NCBI GenBank assembly: GCA_021904315.1
Contig: CM038914.1
Span: 620,001-684,000 of the forward strand
DNA length: 64,000 bases
Direction of reading: 5' to 3'
From: Sphagnum magellanicum
Lineage: Eukaryota > Streptophyta > Sphagnopsida > Sphagnales > Sphagnaceae
Part shown: in pieces, positions 1 through 11,647 of the stretch
Numbering within the stretch: position 1 is the first letter of the stretch
How the letters are laid out: every line of letters begins with the position of its first letter
Notes under the pieces: generated by a model
Databases searched by the model: none
The model's input: the letters and a program-made list of their open reading frames with translations, nothing else
What the model was told of the DNA's origin: nothing
Program-made: the position numbers and the translations under genes

Positions 1-530
1 ATTAGTGACTAGTGAGCTGTTAAACTCATGTTGTTTCACCCATTTAGTCACAAGGGATGTTCTGCAAAGCTTGGTCATTTTAATGAATCAAATTTTAAAT
101 TTTTTTTATAATAATGAAATTTCATATCATCATTAACCTTGGTATGACATGTAAAGTGCATGCCATCTCAACTTAGTTGTTTTTATTCAACTAAGTGTTA
201 CAAAAGACACCTTGATGGATGGATGACATGTGTCAAAAATCTATAAACACGTTATTAATCACACATTTGGTCATTGCACATGACCAAAGGTCAGCTTAGT
301 TTAATTCAAGTAGCTAGCATAACCAAAAGTGAACCTAGACAACCTAACTTAGTTCACCTAGCTAGAAGTCAACCTAATTTAACCTAGTTAGGTTAGCTAC
401 CTATGTTAGGCAACCTAGGCTAGGTGGCTTAGGTTTTAAAAAATCAAATTCCTAGCCCAAGAAACCTAGACTAAGCTACTTAACCTAAGCCAAATGGCCT
501 AGGTATTATATGTTGCAAGAGTGAAGACTT
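1..530 (-). repeat. Dispersed repeat R1, copy 1 (cut by window edge)
   Basis: This stretch is matched, in reverse complement and with few differences, by 38,470-38,999. Position 1 corresponds to about 38,998 and position ~510 to about 38,490. It is rich in short CCTAGGTTA-like words. On the minus strand, positions ~580-510 look like a tRNA head: a box-A-like CAATGGATAA segment, then a box-B-like GGTTCAAGTCT about 35 bases later. A tRNA-headed retroposon (SINE-like) is therefore possible, but the body is long for a SINE and the far end lies outside the window. No coding potential seen. Confidence 0.6.
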
Positions 531-3500
531 GAACCCCTCACCTTCACTTTGGGGTTTAAATCTTTATCCATTGCATTACCACATTTTTTTATAATAATTA
601 TATTTAACACAAAATTATAAAATTCAATTTTTTTAGCATTGAATTAACCTTGGCCATCGTAAGTTGACCTATGTCAACCTTCCAACTACCGACCAACCTA
701 ACCTAGACCTCTTTAGGTTGACTTAAAATGAATTATTTTGTCAACCTATACTATTTACTAACCTAGCTTAGGTTTATTTAAGTATTCTTAAGCTAAAAGA
801 AAAACATGTCACATCTAATCACATCTAATCGCATCATAGTCGCATCTAATTGCACAAACTTGAGGTGGTTACAAACTTGATAAAATATCTTGTTAATGAA
901 GCTACTTAGGTTGACTTGGCAAAAAACCTAAAGCTAGGAACCTAAGCAAGTTTACTTAGGTTAACCTATTCTAAGTATATTTAAACATATTAGATGTAAT
1001 AAATTTCTTATGTTTAGTTAAATAACTTACAAAGTAGCCTATATTATGAAGTAGGTTTTTACTAAGTAGCCTACATACATAGGTTAACGTAATAAGTATG
1101 GTAACCTAAACTAGTGTGTTAAGTAGTTGAAAAGTCAAGGAGTTATATGTCACCTTTTTTTAAACAACTATTAATATTATAGTCATACTTACAAATTAAC
1201 AATATAATTTTTATTACAAATAGACATGCATGTGAATTCACGACTTGAAAAACCTCGTGGCAAAAAAAAATTATGGCATGACATGACAAATATTAGTGCC
1301 ATAAATTCAAAACACAAAAACTTATGGTGTCACAAAAAATCATGGATTGTCATGACATGGAAGACCGAATTGTTATTAATTGCAAAGGACAACTATATTT
1401 TCAATTAGCTAATATGTGAATTTAATTCATCAAATCAATGACATGAATCATGATGTGAAGTTAGTGTCACCAGTCATGAGGTGTTGTGACTATTAGTCAA
1501 CGTCATTACCACACGTCAACATCACATGACCATAAGTTGTTATTATTCACCAAAAGTTGCAAGAATCAATGGAATTTTGTTATTACCTAATTTTGGATGA
1601 TTAAAAATACCTTTTTGAAAGTTTGATATTTGTGTAAAAACCATCAAATTGTGATATCGACTACAGTCACAAAACCATAATGCCATGTGGCACCATAATG
1701 TCCTTTACAACTACACATTCATTAACATGAACTTGTAATTACAATTGTAGTAAAAAAAGATAATAATCATTTTATTAACCGGTTGTAAAACCCAAGATGT
1801 GTTATTGTGTTTGTTCCTCATCATGCATACATTTGTGTCATCGAAGTCAGGAAGAGAGGTAAGTTGTTCGTGTGATTGTTTTTTTTTAATGGTGGTTTGT
1901 TATGTTTATTGCGTAAGGTTGTGTGGTTTTTCTTTTTCTTTTTGTGATGTGAATTGCTACATTTTTTTGGATACGCAAGGAAAGTTAACTCAAGTTCAGG
2001 CATTATGATTTTAAAATTAAGTTGTTGTGCGTGTAATTTTGTTTCTTTCCTCCTTTTTTTTGTTCATTTTTGGTTTTTGGGTTTTATTAGGGGGAAAGAG
2101 AGATAGAGGTTTTTTTTAAGCTTATTCTACATTTTTTTTATTATTTTTCTTTTCATTTGGCTTTGCTACTTCCAAGTTGATTTTCTAAATCTTCGTACTC
2201 AATTTTGAAAGTCTCATCCACGTGACTATTTTTTCACATTGCTTCTAAAGTTGCATTAGAAAGTTGATGGATTTTGTTTGATTGTTTGCCCAAAATTTTG
2301 AGCAAATTATTACATACTTACCTACATTCACTATCAATGAAGCTTTGTGGGTAGGGTAATAACAACTTTTCACTAGTTTGGAATAATGATAACCAATTCC
2401 AAGTTCAGACATATATAACATAACACCTAATCAACATCAAGCATTTATTTTTACAAGGGGTATAACACTTGTTGATCACAAACCTTTGAGGGCTCTAATT
2501 CAACTTGACCAAAGTTGGTAAATGAGCCTATGTAACTTGGTTTGAAGTGATTTGATTATGGTGGCTTTATAGATAAAAAATGTTTAGTTGATAAGTTAGA
2601 GGTATGTGAATAACTTGGCTGAATACAAAAGTTGAAATTGTTGTTCTTTCATTTTCATGATGTAAACATGGTTAAGATTATTTTCCTTTTAGATAGATTA
2701 GTCCATTAAATTATTATTTTTTGCATTTAGTTTTAAACATTGTGTTTACATAGTTTTGAATTTATTCGATCTAATTTGGCATGAGTTTTTTCCATTTGTT
2801 TTGAAGGTCCTATATGTTGTTTTACCCTTGTTTCATTATGTACCCAACCAATTAACTATTTCATTGTATTTATTCAACCAAATATAGGTGTCAATATAGA
2901 CTCCAATGTAGTGTGTGGTTCTTGTTTATTTCGGCTTTAAAGCTAATATATGAGAAGTCACTCACAAACAATTTTGAAACTACCATGAGGTTTTTGGAGA
3001 CGGCAAAATGCAAATCTTTGACATTTGAAGGCCTTAGTGAATCGCAAGCTATTGTGGATGTTCACAATGCAATGATGATACACATTATTAGCAATGATGT
3101 GGATTGGTATGGAATCCTCCAAGTGATTTTTTTTTTCCTTTTTATTTATTTCATCTAATCATCATGTTTACTCCAACATTCTTAAAATTCTAACATTTTT
3201 TTTTGGGTTGATTACAAGTCAATCCTTCTGATGATGAAAGTTTGATCAAGTGACAATATCACAAGCTTGCGCTTTTCTTGCATTTCGATAAAAACAACAT
3301 TGTAAGGGTTAAAACAACATTCAAGTTCATTAAGGAAACAATTACTGTTTTGTGTGATAGGTAAAGAAGATTAGACCATGACATACAATGCAAATTCATG
3401 CAACACATTTGGATGGTGATTCTCATTATTTCTCTACCTTGGCTTTGTTAGAGTTCCCAAAATAAACACTTTGTGATCACAAATTTTCTCTCATTTTCTA

Positions 3501-4839
3501 GAGGCACTATTGTTGTTTCTAATTTATTATGTTGTGATTTGTTGGACATTTGCTAAGGTTGCACTTGTAGGTGGTGGTGTTGGGGTGGGACTATCACATG
3601 ATATTGGACCATCTACACCTAATGATGTTGGGGCAACACCATCCCATAACATTACACCAATTGCAAACAATAGGAGCCAATAAGAGGTTGAGAGAGAGGC
3701 AAAGTGTAAATGGAAGGGAATTCAAATTGAATAGCTTCAAAGAGAGGCAAAGAAAGATGTTAAGGAAAAAAGGAGGAAGGAGTTGAAACAAGAAAAAGAA
3801 TTGGTGAGAAAGTCAAAGCAAGAAATGAAGGAGGCTCATGACTGCCTTACAATAAAACACAAGTTCTAGGATAGAAGGAAAAGGTTTTTGTTTTAGACAT
3901 TAAGGAGGAGGAGGAGGTAGCATAACACATTAGGGTGAATGCATGAATGACTTGACCAATTTTGGGACTATTTTATGAATTCTATAGAGTGCTTATCATT
4001 GTAATGGCCATATATCCCATAGATAAATGTACAAATCTGTCCATAGGGACTTGATTTTCAAATGCCAATTTAAATATATATTTGTTACATATTTAGGATT
4101 TTATAATTGTGAAAACCACTAGGAATATGAACTTTCAAAGTTAGAAATTATGGATTGCACAATTTTTGTAACAACTTTTTAAAGGACTTTCCCATGGTTC
4201 AATAATTTAAGAGGTGCTCCTTAGGGACTTGATTTTGGTTAGATAATATATTAAGAATATTAAGTATGTAAAAAATTTTACATGATTGGATTTGTGAAAT
4301 TTTACTTATGGACTTTTTAACAAGTTGAAAAATGGTGTTTTTTCAAAAGACCCTATACTCTTGAAAAAAATAGGGTTGTGGGTTTCTCTTGTGCATACAT
4401 GTTAAAAAGAAGGACCTCCACTTGGGCTCTAGATCAAATGGAAAGGTTCCCTAGTGAATCAATGAGAATTATTTTGGGGCTTCACCATGGGTAATTACCC
4501 AGATGACATCATTGTATGTAGATGTGATGTCAATTAGGTTTAAGGTTTGTTCAAAGAAGCCTAGGAAATTTGAAGTTTGCACTTAGCTCCAAACCTCCAC
4601 CTTTTACTTTGAACATGATGAGAACTCGCACCTCTTGCCTGGAAGGATGGTTGGTCGACGAAAAAAGAAAGCTCACACTTCCCATGCTTCCTCCTTCGAG
4701 CATGAAAATAACTCTGGCCACCTGCACATTTTTTCAAGTTACATGTCAAGGCTTGAATTATGTTGTTTGTTGTAGTTTTGCTATTGAATTGTTTCTTGTA
4801 AATTTGCCATCGTGTTTTTCATTGTATTCATTGTTATAG
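531..4839. other. AT-rich intergenic DNA, no gene recognised
   Basis: I see no gene here. Positions ~600-1,150 keep the CCTAGGTTA-rich composition of the neighbouring repeat. A short reading frame at 2,913-3,158 (+) has non-random protein-like composition (FETTMRFLETAKCKSLTFEG...) but matches nothing I know and may belong to the same decayed element as the frame at 6.2-6.9 kb. The rest is poly-T-rich, stop-rich sequence. Confidence 0.4.
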
Positions 4840-5752
4840 TGTCGTAACCCTAACATTGGGTTCGTGACAAAATGTGAAGTGCAAGGGCCCATGAAGCTAA
4901 GAGTGTGTTTAGGTGTGAAACACACTTTCACAAATGGGAGAAAATGCAAGGAATGAAGCCCAATGACTCCCAAGTGCACTCCCACTTTGGGAGTTCCGCT
5001 TGTGTGGGAGTTGCGAATGCTTAAAGCCTTGGTTGGAAAGCAAACAAACACCAAATTGGGCCACCAGGATATCATTAAAAATTTCTTAAAGCGTAGATGC
5101 TTAAAGTGCCCTTGTATTGTTCATTTAGACCTGATTTGCATGAGTTATGATCAAAAGAAGGGGTGGGAGTCAAATTGGGAATTTGACTCTCGACCACAAG
5201 TCTTTTGAAATCAGGGGTCAAATGAGGTCCGATTAGAGTGTGCTATAAACCATTGAAAAGATATTTTCAATGGCTATAAGATATTATCCTCATAATCTCA
5301 AAATATACTTGATTTAAAAAAGATATGATCATCCAAAGTTTTGGGATAACAAGAGTCCCAAGTTTGGGAATCCTACTTGGGAGTCCTGGGGAAAAGTGAC
5401 ATTTGGATGTAGTCCCCTGTGGAGAGGCACAAATATACTATAGGGAGGGGAGTGGTACCTCCTCCCAAAGGTTATGGGTCGTGTGAAGCTTGTGCTTGAG
5501 GTTGTCCTTATTAAGTCCGTTGCACCATTTCCATTCGACTTGCACTAACTGCCTTCTTTTCTTGGTTGTGCAGGTTAATATCGTCTTGAACTCTCGCTTG
5601 TGAGTTCTTCCTAGTCCCATCTCAGAATTCCAACACACCCTCCTACCCCCAAAGTGTTGTGAGTTAAAGAACATCCCCCAACTTTATCCTTTTTCCACTG
5701 TTTCACTTTGGGACCCACTTTTAGGTCCCTTGAGGAGTTTGGGGGCGTGTCA
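4840..5752 (+). mobile_element. Solo LTR, family L1, diverged copy
   Basis: It begins TGTCGTAACCC and ends GGGGGCGTGTCA, the TG...CA ends seen in three other copies in this window (30,041-31,071; 49,729-50,549; 52,266-53,083). The flanks TATAG (4,835-4,839) and TACAG (5,753-5,757) look like a 5-bp target duplication with one change. Shared internal landmarks are the GGGAGTC/GACTCCC words, an 'AAAGAAGGG..GGGAGTCAAATTGG' type segment near 5,152-5,185 and a late TTTCAC...GGGACC segment. There is no primer-binding site or internal domain beside it, so it is a solo LTR left by recombination. It is the most diverged of the four copies. Confidence 0.72.
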
Positions 5753-6189
5753 TACAGACTTTGCATCTAAAAAAATCCATCAAGATTTTGGGTTGTATTT
5801 TTTTTCAAACCTTCAATGTTTAAGTTTTGGTGCAAAATGGAAAGCTTCATGTTTGATGGTTGTTTTTAAGGTTGAATATGTGTGTTGCTATGAGGGAAGT
5901 TTGTAGCTAATTATGCATACATATGTTTAAGGTGGAAATAGGATGATTTCTTGGAGGCGTCAATATGCAATTCAATGTGCTTTGAAGACACTTGTGTAAT
6001 GTGCATATTCAACCTCTACTCATAGTTCTGATGGATAATAATCAAGGTTGCAAAAGAAGATTGGGCATCGTAAGACCCGAGCCTACCCAAAGAGAGGCTG
6101 AACGAGTTGAAAATGTAGAAAGACATCACATGTGAAGGGCTTGAGGAAAGGTAGTCAAAGTTTCCAAAAATATAATGACTTTTACCTTG

Positions 6190-6894
6190 TAGCCAATAAA
6201 GGTTATAGTTAGGGAGAAGGAGGTTAAGGAAGTTGCACATGATATTGCTTTGTACATTCAAAACAAAGTTTCCAATTTGCTCGGTGATGAATATAAAAGA
6301 TGGGTAATGTCAAAGGTGCTCTTGACTCCTTTAGTATCTAACCTATTTCCAAAGATTACTGACATCCAAGCCTTCAAATCAATTAAGGTGCAAAATGAGA
6401 TTGTTGCTAGTTTGGTGAAAAGCTTGGAAGAGGTTAAAAGACCATGCTTTGCTGCAAAGTTAGCTACCAAAAATGTTCTAATAATTGTTGCTATTAGCTC
6501 CAATGGGTAGAGTACATCACTTAGACAAAGAGCTCGTGCTTTAGGTGTTCACCATTGTAATATTTCCTATGTAGTGCAACAACGAAGACTTATGGATTAT
6601 AGTGGTGTTTTTTTGTGGACTTTATTTGTAAGGAAATGAAGATATGATGCTTTGACACTTGCCACAAAAGCAACAACTCTTGCATGGTGGATTCAAGAGA
6701 CAAGGGTGAATCCTGATAGAAGAAAGGTGACATGGAAGTGTATAACACCCAATGTTTTTGGTGAGAAGTCCACCCATTTCGTAATGGAAACACAGGTTAG
6801 TTATTTCATTTGCACTCATATTTTACAATATGTCTTGGTTTTATTCTTGCTTCAATGGTTGTCATGTAATACAAAAAGTTTCAAAGGTAGATAG
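6190..6894 (+). pseudogene. Decayed transposase-like reading frame with HTH-like segment
   Basis: One frame runs from about 6,190 to 6,894 with only two internal stops (6,508 and about 6,637), far fewer than chance in this AT-rich DNA. After the first stop it reads SLRQRARALGVHHCNISYVV followed by QQRRLMD, which looks like a helix-turn-helix DNA-binding segment of a transposase or regulator. Further on come DALTLATKATTLAWWIQETR and a run of basic residues (NPDRRKVTWK). I do not recognise the family. The internal stops and the surrounding mobile elements suggest a dead transposon gene. A decayed host regulator is the alternative. Confidence 0.4.
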
Positions 6895-7499
6895 TTGATC
6901 TGCTTTCAATTATCCTTGAGAGTAGCCCAAAAAACATTGCAAGAGTTAAATATAATATAGAAATTATAATTGAATTCTTGTATGAGCCCAAAATGCAACT
7001 TGAAAGTTCAAGATTTGGGTTTGCCTTTTGGTCTCTGAGTGTACACCATGAAGTTTGTTGAGTCTATAGTGAGGGTTTAGGGTCTTGCATATTGAAAATG
7101 GCCATTTTATTTGTACCATTGACCTCTTGGAAGTCACTGTTCTATTGTAGGGAACCTTACAAACTTCAAGTACAAGTTGTGGACATTATTGGTGTTCCTG
7201 AATTGCAAATGATACTTATTCATGGGACATCAGGATTTTCTTGGAAGTTTATGGATTGCAAAAGTTAGTGTATGTATTATGTGGACATTTGTGTTGTTTT
7301 TTGTTTGGAATAAATCCGTTGATGTAGAATTTAAACTTTCGTTTAAATTTATGATTTGTAGCAATTTGTTTGATGTTTTTGTGGACATTTATGATTCTTT
7401 TCCAATGTGGAGTGGATGTATTGATGGACAATACAGCTGCATGCATTGCAAAGTTAAAATGTTTGGGTGCAAACGAGTCAACATAATTGATATTTTACA

Positions 7500-10263
7500 A
7501 CTAGATGCACATGGTGTCTCTCAACTGCAAGCAGAAATTTGATGCCATGTGGCATGGCTCAGTCGGATGCTACTGTAATCTGAAATCAGCCAGGGATTTC
7601 AATTGTGTGGGGCAAGGATGGGAGATGAAAGTGTCAGCAGTATATATATTCTTCCCTTTCTTTGTGCTTCTTTGTCATCCAATTGCCACAATCAAGCTCA
7701 AAAACTTAATGATTGCTTTTACTTGTGCAGATGGTCTGCTCTCAGAAGTCACTGTTTCAGTGCGAAAAGTTGTGTGGAAATCCCTTGACATGTGGCAACC
7801 ATCAGTGTCAAAGCATTTACCACTTGGTGACAGTTCCCCGCTGCAAATCTGGAGAAGTGCAAAAACCTCAGGTTATGTCAGCCATTGAGAATGGTCATAA
7901 CTACAATAAATGCAACACCAGATTTGGAACAGAGTATCTAACCCAGGAGCAACTAGCTGAAACCAATGGTGTGGCAGAAGTTGACACTTGTGAGAGGTGC
8001 AAGTTACCATGCCAGAAGGTGACTCTTCTTTTCAAAGTACTTGTGTTAGGAGACATTGTGATGATGGTTCCTTGTGGTTTCATGGTATTTTTCCAGGACC
8101 ATACACAATGAACACCTCATGAAGTTTGGCATGCACACTGCCACTGCCCTTTCTGGTAAGTACTCCAAATAATTACATTGAAGAACCAATCTGTGAAACC
8201 TGATGTAACAATTTGAAAGCTGAGGGTGTCAAGCAAGTGTTAGGCTCAACATGGCCCTCTTGCAAGTGGTTGCGGTTCAGATCCCTGCAGGTGCATGCTC
8301 AAGGTTAATGATATTTTTCAAAGCAGTTATAGCAGGGATAACATGGTGAAGTACTTATTAATGAGTTGAAAACTGGCATTGGGCCTGTGGGGATTGAAGT
8401 AGGCATTCAAAATTGCCCTGTTACCCCCAATCGAAGGTCTCTAACTGTGAAAGCAGACAGTAGTCTCAGTAGAAACACTGCATAAGTCCTCTAGAATGTT
8501 CTGTCATATCTGAGTGGGTTCCTATCACACAGATTTTTCCAAAGCTTTGTTGGTGGAATATTCCCTGGTGTTATTGTTGAGAGAATCCTCACATTTTGGA
8601 TAGAGTTGTGACAGAAATGGCCAGATGGGTGTATTCATCTATGTTCACGTCCTTGTCACATTGGTGACTGCCCACCATGCAAAGCTCTAGTGAAGCGGCC
8701 CTGCTATTGCAGGGCTTTGGTTCATGCCTTTGAGTGCTCGATGTTCAATTCTGCAACCAAAGAAGCCCAGGCAAAATTACTTCCTTGTGGAGGCCCTTGC
8801 CACCAGTAGGTCAACTTAATCCATTCCAAGTCTTTGATTTTTTTTTCAGGTGGACACTGGACTGATGAGGAGGACATCACAATCTCTTCTCGTAACAATA
8901 CATCTCATAGCACCTCACAGACCTCTGGTTTCAGATGGTTACCCTATGTACAGTAATGGCCTTCAATCAGGTTCCTGCAATGTCAAGAGGTTGTTTGATG
9001 TGTTCTTGAGGAACAGAAAGGAAATGCAGCATTTGGCGTGACACACAGAGTGGGCCTGTGATTGCAGGAAACTTCCCAACTGTGCACATTTGTGCCCAGA
9101 CATTTGTCATCCTAATGCCTGTCCAACTGCCACCAATTGCTGCAGGAAGCTTCTTTATTCACTCAGATTTTATACATGCTGCTAAATTATGCATTTTCCT
9201 ATTTTGGGCTTGTTGCACAAGTAGGGTCAACACTCAACACTGTCATTTGCTTGGACATCTGTGGGTTTATGACAGGTTGTGGTACGATGTACATGGCAGC
9301 GACTGAAGAAAGAGTGGCTGTGTTGTGAGGTTCAAGCTGCACAAAAAGGAGAGGCTGGCTCAAAAGATCTTCCTAAAGGGACTCTCCCACCTGGATGTGG
9401 CCTTCTGCTTTGTGATCAGGAGTGTATGCAATTGGCTGCTGAACAGAAGGCGAAGGAGGAGTCTGGGGCACTTAGGCAGCACAAACTCAAAGAACCTGAG
9501 GTCATGAGTCCCACTGTGCATCTCTAATAATTTTTTCTACACATTCTGACTGAGATCACTAGACGTTTGAATTTAAGCATTATTGTGTGTCTCTAATGTG
9601 CTGTGAGCAATTGTATACAGGCATTGTGAAGCAACCCAAATATGCAAAACTTTCTCAACTACAATCAGTAGAACTAGCAACTTGTGTATTAGAATCCATT
9701 TGTAGGGAAATGGGATATTCTGGGGAATCCTGCATATGCACGATGATATGCAAGATATATATAGTCACAAACGTGGATTGTCTTTACATGGCTACCTCCT
9801 TGTGGTATCGATTGACTGCACCAAAGATTGAGGTGGATGAGTGTTCATTCCCATGTCATTTTTTTTTGCAGCCCAAAGAAATTGTGGTGAGATCAAAGAG
9901 ATGGAGAAGGTCTGCTCTGGCTGATGAGAAGCAAAACAGCTCATGGTTTCAGGTAGCATACAGTTCCAATCTCTGTGTTCTGTTTTATAGGATGAAAGTG
10001 AAACTGTGTCAGAAAGCTAGCCCCCCAAAAAAAAATTGGATATACAAGGAGAGTATCATTGGACTGGAGTTGGGTTACTCATGCATTGTGAATCTTATTT
10101 GCCGAAATGGATGGTGACAGCAACACAATGGTTTTGGAGGTTGTTATGGGTTGTCATTGGGATTCTTTTGATCATTTATGGGTACAAGGGGTTGCAGGGA
10201 CTCTCAGATTGGATGAATGCATGGGATGCAATAAGGCCTCGTAATATGCCTGGACATTTTTAG
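7500..10263 (+). pseudogene. NFXL2: NFXL2-type zinc-finger gene, C-terminal third only
   Basis: Plant NFXL2 proteins carry many NF-X1 cysteine/histidine fingers and end in one membrane helix plus a YGYKGL...LSDWMN tail. Exons read as: 7,731-8,018 (CEKLCGNPLTCGNHQCQ, CERCKLPCQK); 8,097-8,155; about 8,615-8,805 (CPPCKALVKRPCYCRALVHA, then ECSMFNSATKE); 9,068-9,149 (KLPNCAHLCPDICHPNACPT); 9,276-9,500 (RLKKEWLCCEVQAA); 9,872-9,952; and a last exon ending at 10,263 (IYGYKGLQGLSDWMN). Several junctions keep phase. Damage: the 8,097-8,155 exon has lost most cysteines, single fingers carry Tyr or Trp for Cys, and the donor at 9,150 reads CT instead of GT. A finger-like remnant (LNCKQKFDAMWHGS) lies at 7,511-7,560. 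The N-terminal two thirds are absent. I judge it a truncated, decayed copy, though transcription is possible. Confidence 0.72.
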
Positions 10264-10980
10264 AGAGATACTGAGGTAAGAATCTTGATTTAAATCAATT
10301 TGAGCTTCCCTGAACTTTGCCTGAGTTATTTTCATCCCATTACTGTGGATACTACAGAGTTCACCAGTCACAAAATCCTTTTATAGGTCAACAACCTTTT
10401 GATTGGGTCAAAGAGAATAGTTGTATGTGACTGAAAACTCAACAAAACCTTAGTATTAGCATTGTGAGACCCTTGATTGGGACCGACTGGCCCATGTGAA
10501 AAATCAGTGTTTCTCTTTGCCTCCTTAGTGGATGAGATGTCTATCCACTGTGTTCTTTCTGAGCCAGATACAGTGTCTGTTCTCTCATTCAAGAGAACTT
10601 TTAAATTATCAAGTATTTTTTGTTTCTCTTCTTTTAGTCTTTAGAAGGTTAACTGTAACACGTGTGGGTCACAGTGATTCAAGTAATATTGGAGTATAGC
10701 CATGGCGAAACATGTTAAGAACATGGATAGGAAACAAAATTTTGCAAAATATGGAAACTCCATGAGCTTTTGGGAGTTTTTAGTGCAGACGTTCCAGGGA
10801 CAGACCAATCATCAATGGTGATGACATCCCAAAGTTGTTCCCATGATGATTTTCTTTTTTCAAAACGATTTTTTTTTTTGTTGATTGATCTTGGAACAAT
10901 CAAGGAAAGAAACTTTTGGAAAACAGAAAAATCATATGGGAGCAACTTTGGAAACATTGTAAGGACCTCATTTGTATGAG
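10264..10980. other. Downstream flank of the NFXL2-like copy, no gene seen
   Basis: No open coding segment is supported. The stretch may include the former 3' untranslated region of the NFXL2-like copy. Confidence 0.35.
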
Positions 10981-10989
10981 GAATGGTGG

Positions 10990-11180
10990 GTCTTTCATGC
11001 AGTACCAAGAGTGCAGTGGGGGTGCTCATCGAGGAGGTGGCTTTGCATCAGTACCAAGAATGCAGCAGGGTGCTCATGGAGGAGGGAGCTTTCCATTCCC
11101 TCAGTACCAAGAGTGCAGCAGGGTGCTCATCGAGTAAGGGGCTTTCCATCAGTACCAAGAGTGTGGTGGGGGTGCTGTGG
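10990..11180 (+). repeat. Short tandem repeat, ~50-bp unit, about 4 copies
   Basis: Units start CAGTACCAAGAGTGCAG and continue GGGTGCTCAT(C/G)GAG followed by a GGCTTTCCAT-like end. Starts fall near 11,000, 11,048, 11,102 and 11,150. The repeat is open in more than one frame only because of its composition, so the overlapping frames here should not be taken as genes. Confidence 0.75.
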
Positions 11181-11647
11181 TTTGGGAGATTTCAATGTGA
11201 CAAAACAAAACAAACAGACTAGCTTTGCTTTAAAAGATGGATAACATTGTGACAATATCAATACGAATTTGCAGCACTAAGAACAACACCTATTGCAGGT
11301 GGATGGATGTCCTTTTACAGTAGCCAATCAACACTGGAGATCCGTTTTTCGATTGCCCATTGACAGTGAAGATTGAATTTCAGACCAGGAAAAATAAAAT
11401 AACAAAAAAAAGATGAAACAACCAAGAAAATAAAATCACAAACCAAAAAAAAAGAAAAGCTGCAAGATCCACTTGAGATGATGATCCATGGTCTCCACAT
11501 CCAAGAGCATGAAAGAGCAAAGAAAAGGGATTTGAAAATCATGTTTAGAAACTGAATGATGGGGGTGACAACAACCAAAGCAAAAAGTACATTTTCATTG
11601 TGGAAGAATTTGAACCTGAATAATTCCTTGGGAGGTGGCAGCTAGAC

